A stretch of 64,000 nt of DNA from Sphingomonas sp. PsM26 (lineage in GTDB: Bacteria; Pseudomonadota; Alphaproteobacteria; Sphingomonadales; Sphingomonadaceae), in contig JARUXA010000007.1 in assembly GCA_030433805.1 (NCBI GenBank), positions 62,001-126,000 of the forward strand, in the 5' to 3' direction. The position numbers were made by a program, and so were the translations under genes. The notes below the pieces were generated by a model, which did no database searches, was not told the origin of the DNA, and saw only the letters and a program-made list of their open reading frames with translations. Below are positions 57,380 through 64,000 of the stretch, one piece after another. Each line of letters begins with the position of its first letter. The first letter of the stretch is position 1.

Positions 57380-57889
57380 CTATTTTTTCGGCAGTTTGAC
57401 TGCGGTCACTTCCAGTTCGACCAGATACATCGGGGCGACGAGATTGGCGACCTGGAAGGTCGATCGCGCCACGGTGTTGGGGTTCGCCGCCGAGCCGAAG
57501 AACGTCTGGAAGCCTGCGTTGAAGCCCGCAAAATCGATCTTGCCGAGTTTCGGGTCGGCCGCGAGGAACGCCTGCATCTTGATGACGTCGGCCATCGCAT
57601 AGCCCTTGGATTTGAGCAGCGCCTCGATCTTGGTGAGGACGCTGACGGTCTGGGTCTTGGTGTCGCCGAAATCGTCGACCACTGCTTTCTTCGCAGGGTC
57701 GATCGGGTCCGCCAGCTGGCCCGACAGATAGAAAGTTTCATGTCCCGCCGGCACGATCACGCCCTTGAGGATCATGCCGGGCTTGCCGTCGGGGCCGGGG
57801 CTGAGGATGCGATCGACCTGCGCGGGGGCTGCGTGGGCGGTGGAGGCGAGGGTGAGGGCCGCCACTGCGGTCGCGATGATGAGCTTCAT
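57380..57889 (-). CDS. Exported RidA/YjgF-family protein
   Basis: RidA proteins hydrolyse reactive enamines/imines that arise from amino-acid oxidation. This 169-residue member has a signal peptide (IIATAVAALTLASTAHA), unusual as most RidA are cytoplasmic. Features: ETFYLSGQLADPIDPA, the conserved arginine in ARSTFQVANL, and VELEVTAVKL at the end. ATG 57889 follows a run of the earlier in-frame start at 57907. It lies downstream of a cytochrome and an amine oxidase gene, which would make the imine substrates in the periplasm. Confidence 0.85.
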   Translation of the reverse strand: MKLIIATAVAALTLASTAHAAPAQVDRILSPGPDGKPGMILKGVIVPAGHETFYLSGQLADPIDPAKKAVVDDFGDTKTQTVSVLTKIEALLKSKGYAMADVIKMQAFLAADPKLGKIDFAGFNAGFQTFFGSAANPNTVARSTFQVANLVAPMYLVELEVTAVKLPKK

Positions 57890-57911
57890 ACGAATGGTTT
57901 CCTTCAACGGA

Positions 57912-58343
57912 TCAATTGGCCTGGATCGGTTTCTTGCTCGATGGGTCCGGTGCGTCGCCCGTGCGGAGTGCAGCCACCTGGGCAGGGGTGACCGGCGTCG
58001 CCGTATTGCCCCAGGACGCGCGGGCGTAGGTCAACGCCGTCGCAATCTGTGCATTGGTCAGATCCCCCTTGAACGCGGGCATGCCGCCGCGGCCGTTGAG
58101 GACGACGAGGATCGCCCCCGCAGGTTTGCCGGTAACCAGCGCGCTGCCCGCAAGCGCCGGGAATGCCCCGCGGATTCCCTTGCCGTCGGGCTGATGACAG
58201 GCGGCGCAATTGTCCGTGAAGGTTTGCAGCGCGGACGGTGCCGGGGATGCCCCGCCCGCCAATGGCGGGGTGTGGGTGGTCTGGGCGATGCTTGCCACCG
58301 CAAGCGTGGCGGCGGTGAAGGCTACAGGAATCGTGTACCGCAT
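57912..58343 (-). CDS. c-type cytochrome
   Basis: This 143-residue class I cytochrome c is exported (signal PVAFTAATLAVASIA). The heme site is NCAACHQPDGKGIRG, with an axial methionine in GGMPAFKGDL. A proline-rich tail follows. Small periplasmic monoheme cytochromes like this carry electrons from dehydrogenases or oxidases to the terminal oxidase. Position between the flavin amine oxidase and RidA suggests it takes electrons from the oxidase. It starts five bases after that gene stops. Confidence 0.9.
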   Translation of the reverse strand: MRYTIPVAFTAATLAVASIAQTTHTPPLAGGASPAPSALQTFTDNCAACHQPDGKGIRGAFPALAGSALVTGKPAGAILVVLNGRGGMPAFKGDLTNAQIATALTYARASWGNTATPVTPAQVAALRTGDAPDPSSKKPIQAN

Positions 58344-58348
58344 TGCGC

Positions 58349-59953
58349 TTACCCCTTCATCGCACGCGCATGGAGGCGTTCGACCTGCTGCCACGCGGAC
58401 TCGAATGCGCCCGCCTGCCAGCCGCCAAGATAGCTCAGATGTTCGCCGGCAAGGTAGATGCGGTCATCCGGTTCGGTCAGGACCGGATAGGCCGTCGCAC
58501 GTGCATCCTCGCTCCATACGCCCCAACCGCCGAGGTTGTACTTCACCCGGTGCCACGCGACCGAAAACCCGGTCTCGAAGCTTTCCTTATAGGCCGGGAA
58601 AATCTTCTGCCCGTAATCCACCGCGGTCGCCACGCGATCGGCGGCGGACCTACCCGACACCTTCGCCGCAGCCGCGCCGAAATTGTAATAGCCGAGCAGG
58701 ACGCCCTTCTGGCTCTGCCAGCCGGTCGAGGGCAGCGAGATGCTGTTGATCTCGGGATTGTCGCAATAGACATGGCCGCCGTAGATCGAGTGATCCTCTT
58801 CCCAGAAGCGCCGTTTCATCTGCAACCCCATCTTGCCGACGAGCGCATAGCTGCTCTTTTCCATCGCGGTCTTGAAGCGCGGGGACAGGCCGTGGTCGAT
58901 CGTCTTCAGCACCGACAGCGGAATCGTGCAGATACACCAGTCGGCAGTAAGCGTTTCGGCCTGCCCTTCCTTGACCACGTCAATCGTGACGCCGTTGCCG
59001 TTCTGCCGGATGCGTTGCACCTCGGTCGAGAAACGGATCATTCCGTTGGGCAGGTGGCGTGCGATCGCCTTGGGGATCTGCTCCATCCCCTGCACCGGCT
59101 GGAACATAGTGCGTTGCTGTTCCCAGTCGGAGACGCTGTGAAGCAGCTTGCCCATGCCGCTGTTAAGGACATCGGTGATGGCGTACGGCGAAGAGGGCTT
59201 GCCCGGGCCCGGATTGATCCCGGCGCCAGGCTCGACGAGAAAGCCGCGCCCTGCCGTGCCGGTATAATTGAAGTCCTTCTTGGACAGATACCCGAAGCTC
59301 ACCAGGAACTCGATGAAGCGTTCCTTGTCGGCGGCGCTCATCTGCGCATCCAGAGCCCCCTGTTGCGACAGCTTGGCGAGAATTTCCGACGTGTAGCCGA
59401 GCAAGTCAGCCGCGACCTGGCCCTTGCGGATCGGCTTGCCGCCCAGCGGCCCGGGCGCCTGCTCCATGTAGAGGAAACTGGCGTCATTGTCGTTGTTGAA
59501 CAGCTCGAGCGGCACGTTGAACAGCTTGGTGTAATGCAGTGTCGAATGGTGATGATAGGGGATCCGCCACGGGCCGATGTTGAGGTACAGCCCTTCGTCG
59601 AAGTCGCACGTCTGCGGCTGGCCCCCGAGTTCGGTCAGTTGAAACCCCTTGCGCGCGGTCTGCGCGCGGCCGCCCGCGAAGGCGCGCGCCTCCACAACGG
59701 TCACGGCATAGCCCGCCTTGGTGAGTTCATACGCGGAGGCGAGGCCGGCATTGCCTGCCCCAAGCACGATGACTCGGTTCTTTTTGGGCGTTCCGGCGAG
59801 CGACGGCGGGGCCGCCATGGCTGAGCCGATGCCGAAGCCAAGTGCATCCATGCCCGCAAGCAACATCGCCGTACCGCCGGCTTTTGCCAGCTTCTCAAGA
59901 AAATAACGCCGGGTCTGGCCACTCAACGCCATACCCATGTTCAGGTCGTTCAT
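58349..59953 (-). CDS. Tat-exported flavin monoamine/L-amino-acid oxidase family protein
   Basis: This 534-residue protein has a Tat-like signal (TRRYFLEKLAKAGGTAMLLAG), an FAD-binding motif (VIVLGAGNAGLASAYELTKA, then VVEARAFAGGR) and the C-terminal FAD segment RIYLAGEHLSYLGGWQAGAF. This is the amine oxidase (MAO/LAAO) fold. ATG 59953 follows AAGGGG at good distance. Export by Tat fits a cofactor-loaded enzyme. With the cytochrome and RidA it would form a periplasmic amine or amino-acid oxidation route. The substrate is unknown. Confidence 0.9.
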   Translation of the reverse strand: MNDLNMGMALSGQTRRYFLEKLAKAGGTAMLLAGMDALGFGIGSAMAAPPSLAGTPKKNRVIVLGAGNAGLASAYELTKAGYAVTVVEARAFAGGRAQTARKGFQLTELGGQPQTCDFDEGLYLNIGPWRIPYHHHSTLHYTKLFNVPLELFNNDNDASFLYMEQAPGPLGGKPIRKGQVAADLLGYTSEILAKLSQQGALDAQMSAADKERFIEFLVSFGYLSKKDFNYTGTAGRGFLVEPGAGINPGPGKPSSPYAITDVLNSGMGKLLHSVSDWEQQRTMFQPVQGMEQIPKAIARHLPNGMIRFSTEVQRIRQNGNGVTIDVVKEGQAETLTADWCICTIPLSVLKTIDHGLSPRFKTAMEKSSYALVGKMGLQMKRRFWEEDHSIYGGHVYCDNPEINSISLPSTGWQSQKGVLLGYYNFGAAAAKVSGRSAADRVATAVDYGQKIFPAYKESFETGFSVAWHRVKYNLGGWGVWSEDARATAYPVLTEPDDRIYLAGEHLSYLGGWQAGAFESAWQQVERLHARAMKG

Positions 59954-60028
59954 CAGACACCCCTTGTTGATTGTCGTTGACGCATACAAAGGCGGACAGG
60001 CGTCGCCCCAAACGCCTGTCCGCCATGA

Positions 60029-62707
60029 TCAAAGCTTGAAGTTCAGGCGTGCGTAGTAATAGCCGCCGTTGATGCCGTAAGGCGATATGGTCGGATACTT
60101 ACTGGTAGAATATCCCCGCTCTCCGTTGCTCAACTGCGCGTTACGGATAAACTCCTTGGATCGCTCCGTCGGGTACTGGTTGATCAGATTGTTTGCCCCA
60201 ATAGAGATCTTGAGTGGAGCAAAGATCTGGTAGCCAATTTCGAGGTCGGTGAGGAATGCGCTCTTGACCGGTACCTTGATCAACTCGCCCGCGTCCGGCC
60301 CGCTGCGTGCGGTCTCGAACGAATAGACCTCGGAGTAGAAGCTTTCGCGCGCATTGATGCTGAACTTGTTCCACGACCAGAAGGCGTTGAACGTCCCCCG
60401 GAACCGCGGCGTGCTATGTTCCAGTTCGACGACGCTACCCGTGTCGATCAATCCAGTCAGGCCCGGGTTGGCCGTGCTGGAGTATAAGGCAGAGGGCAGG
60501 GCATTGATGCTCAATACCTTGTTCGCATTGTAATTGGCGGTGAAGGTCAGGTCGACATCCCCCATGTTGCCCAGCCCGGCAGAATAATTGGCCATGAGGT
60601 CGACGCCGCGGGTCCGCATCTTCACGCCGTTGACGAAGCTCTGCACTGCGACGCTGCCGTCGGTGGCGCGGTTTGCGCCATCGAACAGGACGTAGCTGGG
60701 AATGCTCGTGGCATCGGCGAGCGACCCGATGCTGGTACTGCCCCCGAGCGCGCCGTTGACCGCTCCCAGCACCGCCAACTGATTGTAGATCTTGTAGCGA
60801 TCGTCGTCGTACGGAAGGCAGGCGCCAGCGTTGCTGCCGGCATAGCCCGCCGGGCAGCGGTTGCCGGTGAAGCCGCTGAAGCTCGACGAGATCATGATGC
60901 GGTCGCGGATCGTGATTTGATACGCATCGATCGTCAGCGTCAGGCGGCGAACCGGATTGAACACCATGCCAACGCTGAAGTTGGTCGACTTTTCGGGCTT
61001 CAGGCCGCCAAAGCCTAATGCACCGGCTGCCTCCGATGCCGGTGGAAGAACCCCGCTGACCGAGCTTGGCCCGACATTGATCCCCGAATAGCCGCCTTCG
61101 GCGAGAGTCGGGGCGCGGAACCCCGTACTGACCGTGCCGCGCAGCGCGAACGCCTTGGAGAAATCGTAGCGGCTGGTCAGCTTGAAGACCGTGGTGTCGC
61201 CGAAGTCGCTGTAATGTTCGTGACGGACTGCCGCATCGACCAGCAGGTCGACCACCGGGCGGGCGCTGACGTCGAGATATTGGGAGAAGTTGTCGCGCTT
61301 GTACGTGCCCGCGTCGTTTGGACTGTAGCCGAAGAAGGATTGCGCGCCGCCGCCATAATAAGACGCCGGATCGCCCTCCTTGATGCCGTAGGTTTCGTGC
61401 CGGAATTCCAACCCGCCCGCGATATTGACCGGGGCGGACAGCCCGATGTCGAGTTCGTGCGTCAGGTCGAGCGTATTGCTCCACTGCGTTGCGAAGAAGT
61501 CACCATTGTGGAAGTTCGTCGGCGTGAAGCCGGTATCGCGATACAGCTGCGCGTTCGCCGAATTGAGGACGTTGACCTCGACGAAATCCTTTCCGTAGGT
61601 GGAGGCGAGGTCGAAGCCGATCTTGCCGATGCTGCCTTTGATGCCGCCGGTGAAGGAATAATCCGTTTCCTGGATATTCTCCTGCGGTTGGAAGCCTCCG
61701 GGGTAGAAGGGCACGCCCGCAACGCCGCCCGCTGCCTTGGTGCCGGCGCCGCTGACCACGGTCGTCGGCGGACGCGTGTTTTCGTAGGCCGTTGCGGTCT
61801 TGTGGCCATAACTACCCGAACTGTAGAGTTCGAAGCCGCCGATCTCGTATCCGGCATTATAGTTGACGACGGTCTGATCGATCTTCGGGTCGCCGATGAT
61901 CCGGTTGGTGTAGGGGTACCCCGGCAATTTGCCGATCTCCGGGTATTTCTGCAACAGGTTGACCGCTTGCGGGTTGATATCGCCGCGGAAGCTGAACCCC
62001 TTGCGCTTTTTCTGTGCGGAGATGTTGAGAAAGGCACCGTCGAATGGTGCCAGGCCGATGTTGGCACCGATGGCGTAGGTTTCCCCGCCCTCGTCGTAAT
62101 ATTGGCCGCCCGTCGCGTTGGCGCTGATCCCGTGATCGGTCTTTTTCTGGATGAAGTTGATCACGCCTGCGATCGCATCGGTGCCATATTGTGCGGCGGC
62201 GCCGTCTTGCAGGACTTCGACGTGATCGATCGAATCGGGCACGATGAAGCTGATGTCGGGCGCCGCGCTGCCGCCGTACGGACCGCCAGCAACCGAGACG
62301 TTTGCGGTGCCGTGGCGGCGTTTTCCGTTGACTAGGATGAGCGTATGGTTCGGGCTGAGGCCGCGCAGCTTCAGCTGGAGGTTGTGCGCCTGAAGATCAC
62401 TGCCAAAAGCCTGCGCCTGGATCGACGGAAGGTTCTGCGCGAGGCTGGTCAGCAGATCAGGCGAGCCCGTGCGCTGCAGCGCTTCGGAACCAAGCAGCTG
62501 GATCGGTGCCGGGCTGTCGGCGGCGCGCATCCCTGTAGTGCGCGTGCCAGTAACGATGATGGACTCGTCCGTCTGTCCAGTGTCGTCAGTGTCGGTTGGA
62601 GCAACGGCAGATACAGGTTGTAAAGTAATTTGTGCCAAAACCGGTTGTGCAGCAATTGTCAACGAAATCGCCAGAGCGATACGTGATATACCTGTCGAGA
62701 TTCTCAT
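60029..62707 (-). CDS. TonB-dependent outer-membrane receptor
   Basis: This 892-residue protein has a signal peptide (IALAISLTIAAQPVLAQ), a plug domain (SIIVTGTRTTGMRAADSPAP, then DSIDHVEVLQDGAAAQYGTD) and a beta-barrel that ends in YYYARLNFKL with C-terminal leucine/aromatic signature. TonB receptors pull specific substrates (siderophores, cobalamin, sugars, peptides) across the outer membrane. The amine oxidase gene is 76 bases downstream on the same strand, so the substrate may be its amine or amino-acid source. A divergent cupin gene lies upstream. Confidence 0.93.
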   Translation of the reverse strand: MRISTGISRIALAISLTIAAQPVLAQITLQPVSAVAPTDTDDTGQTDESIIVTGTRTTGMRAADSPAPIQLLGSEALQRTGSPDLLTSLAQNLPSIQAQAFGSDLQAHNLQLKLRGLSPNHTLILVNGKRRHGTANVSVAGGPYGGSAAPDISFIVPDSIDHVEVLQDGAAAQYGTDAIAGVINFIQKKTDHGISANATGGQYYDEGGETYAIGANIGLAPFDGAFLNISAQKKRKGFSFRGDINPQAVNLLQKYPEIGKLPGYPYTNRIIGDPKIDQTVVNYNAGYEIGGFELYSSGSYGHKTATAYENTRPPTTVVSGAGTKAAGGVAGVPFYPGGFQPQENIQETDYSFTGGIKGSIGKIGFDLASTYGKDFVEVNVLNSANAQLYRDTGFTPTNFHNGDFFATQWSNTLDLTHELDIGLSAPVNIAGGLEFRHETYGIKEGDPASYYGGGAQSFFGYSPNDAGTYKRDNFSQYLDVSARPVVDLLVDAAVRHEHYSDFGDTTVFKLTSRYDFSKAFALRGTVSTGFRAPTLAEGGYSGINVGPSSVSGVLPPASEAAGALGFGGLKPEKSTNFSVGMVFNPVRRLTLTIDAYQITIRDRIMISSSFSGFTGNRCPAGYAGSNAGACLPYDDDRYKIYNQLAVLGAVNGALGGSTSIGSLADATSIPSYVLFDGANRATDGSVAVQSFVNGVKMRTRGVDLMANYSAGLGNMGDVDLTFTANYNANKVLSINALPSALYSSTANPGLTGLIDTGSVVELEHSTPRFRGTFNAFWSWNKFSINARESFYSEVYSFETARSGPDAGELIKVPVKSAFLTDLEIGYQIFAPLKISIGANNLINQYPTERSKEFIRNAQLSNGERGYSTSKYPTISPYGINGGYYYARLNFKL

Positions 62708-63006
62708 AGATGGCCCCCCATTATAGTTGCCCTCTAGACATCGTCTCCACATCCCGATGGTCATCGCCATCTAGGTGTATAACGCCCACATCTATATGGT
62801 TTAAAAGATCTACTTACTCCGTTGCTTGATCTGGAATGTTTCATTCTTTTTACGGCTTGGCAATACGCATCCGGGGAAATGTGTACGATATTCGGGTGGC
62901 GTCCTGACCGCAGGGGGGGCGCGGATCGAACAGGCTGCGACGTCCGGACCGCCCCGTCACCGTAGCGATTGATGTTTTGCAGCTTTTGCTCGAAACATGA
63001 GCGCGC
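62708..63006. promoter_or_regulatory. Divergent regulatory region of the TonB receptor and cupin genes
   Basis: No gene was found in these 299 bases. It must hold the promoters of both genes. A relatively AT-rich stretch (about 62770-62860) with TATATGGTTTAAAAG and short near-palindromic pieces such as CCATCTAGGTG and CCACATCTATATGG is a candidate operator region. No firm promoter can be assigned. Confidence 0.4.
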
Positions 63007-64000
63007 ATGACAGACGGCTTTTCCAAAGTGCGAGAGTGGCACGGTGTCGACCGTGCACGGTTCCGGTCGGAAATCGTCCCGTTGCGCCGGCCCGCGATCC
63101 TGCGCGGGTTGGCGAAGGACTGGCCGGCTGTGCAGGCGTCGCTGCAGTCGCCGGAAGCACTGTGCGACCACATCCGGGCCGCGGACCTTGGCAAACCGGT
63201 GCCCGCGTTCCTTGGGCCGCCACAGATCAAGGGGCGATTCTGGTATCGCGACGATTTGCGCGGCCTGAACTATCAGCAACGCATCGCGCCGATCGGCGAA
63301 CTGCTCGACGTGTTGCTAAGCGTGCGAGAGGAAGCGGAGCCCCCTGCCTTTTATGCGGGGGCGATCCCGGTGGCGGAGAACTGCCCCACCTTTGCCCGCG
63401 ACAACGCCACCGACATCGTCGGGGAGGGCGCGAGTCCGCGGCTATGGATCGGCAATCGCGCGACGGTCTCGACGCATTTCGACATGTCGGAAAACATCGC
63501 GGTGGTCGTCGGCGGGCGGCGCTGCTTCACGTTCTTCCCGCCGGAGCAGGTGCGCAACCTGTATGTCGGCCCGTTCGACTTTACCTTCGCGGGGCCGCCG
63601 GTGAGCATGGTCGATCTGCGCGCGCCCGATCTGGAGCGTTACCCACGCTATGCCGAGGCGATGGCGACGGCGGAGGAAGCCGACCTGGAACCGGGGGATG
63701 CGGTCTATGTGCCGTACATGTGGTGGCATCAGGTCGAGGCGCTGGATGCGGTGAATGTGCTGGTCAATTATTGGTGGAACATCGGTGAGCGCGCCTGGCC
63801 AGGGTCGCCGTTCAAGACGCTGATGCATGCGATCATGACGATCCGCGATCTGCCCGAACGCGAGCGTGATATCTGGCACGCATGGTTCGATCACTACGTA
63901 TTCGGTCAGGCGCATGATGCGGTTGCGCATCTTCCGGTAGGCGGGCGCGGCGCGCTTGGCGACATGACGCCCGAGCGGGTTGCCGCGGTCAAACAGTATC
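63007..64000 (+). CDS. Cupin_8/JmjC-like oxygenase (3' end outside window)
   Basis: The frame starts at ATG 63007, directly after an in-frame TGA (62998-63000), and is open to the window end (331 codons). It shows the Cupin_8 signature: VSTHFDMSENIAVVVGGRR with the HxD iron ligands, then FTFFPPEQVRNLY and YVPYMWWHQVEAL with the distal histidine. Such Fe(II)/2-oxoglutarate hydroxylases often lie next to TonB receptors and flavin halogenases in sphingomonads. Whether a halogenase follows is not visible here. Confidence 0.88.
   Translation, partial: MTDGFSKVREWHGVDRARFRSEIVPLRRPAILRGLAKDWPAVQASLQSPEALCDHIRAADLGKPVPAFLGPPQIKGRFWYRDDLRGLNYQQRIAPIGELLDVLLSVREEAEPPAFYAGAIPVAENCPTFARDNATDIVGEGASPRLWIGNRATVSTHFDMSENIAVVVGGRRCFTFFPPEQVRNLYVGPFDFTFAGPPVSMVDLRAPDLERYPRYAEAMATAEEADLEPGDAVYVPYMWWHQVEALDAVNVLVNYWWNIGERAWPGSPFKTLMHAIMTIRDLPERERDIWHAWFDHYVFGQAHDAVAHLPVGGRGALGDMTPERVAAVKQY

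Overview
The window looks like a chromosomal segment of a sphingomonad (Alphaproteobacteria, Sphingomonadales, most likely Sphingomonas or a close relative). The basis is GC-rich coding sequence, a 41-residue bL36, DUF1244 and DUF2312 proteins typical of Alphaproteobacteria, TonB-receptor biology, and intergenic palindromes of a kind common in this group. The taxonomic call rests on family recognition, not on a search.

Layout. 1-3300: two tandem secreted paralogues that look like peptidases without a zinc site. 3600-10000: M14 carboxypeptidase with a lipoprotein, rpmJ, a HAD phosphatase, pyruvate kinase, two small conserved proteins and a YebC regulator. 10000-14000: ruvC, ruvA and ruvB, with a ParD/ParE pair (ParE frameshifted) and a dehydrogenase lying between ruvA and ruvB. 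13900-21400: ptsP, a RodZ-like protein, cpoB, tilS and ftsH. 21500-30100: a DUF3667 protein and proA, then an intact RHH/ParE pair running into nadD-rsfS-rlmH-envC-like-ctpA-dsbB-coq7. 30100-33300: a membrane protein, CsaA, a GST and a small secreted protein. 33500-42200: gltB and gltD separated by a DUF2059 protein, then uppP and a complex-I-associated reductase-like protein.

Three accessory blocks are the most interesting. (1) At 42309-46860 a tRNA-Leu(CAG) is followed by a three-module array of polymorphic-toxin-like genes with their immunity genes. Two modules share a short N-terminal domain and a conserved 40-bp leader. The first is bounded by 16-bp direct repeats, one of which starts at the CCA end of the tRNA. 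The array shows a nonsense mutation, a nuclease toxin with a YezG-like partner, and a third module decayed to a bare toxin domain that has its own ribosome binding site. (2) At 46930-57378 a response regulator and an Hpt protein diverge next to a six-gene run. That run encodes four small secreted Ig/DUF11-type proteins, a 1679-residue surface protein with a predicted outer-membrane barrel, and a tandem PilZ protein. It reads as a regulated cell-surface assembly. (3) At 57380-62707 a Tat-exported flavin amine oxidase, a c-type cytochrome and a secreted RidA protein are clustered next to a TonB-dependent receptor, which suggests a periplasmic amine or amino-acid oxidation pathway. A Cupin_8 oxygenase diverges from the receptor and runs off the window.

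The remainder is ordinary housekeeping sequence with dispersed intergenic palindromes. No IS element, integrase, phage structural gene, CRISPR array or rRNA was found.
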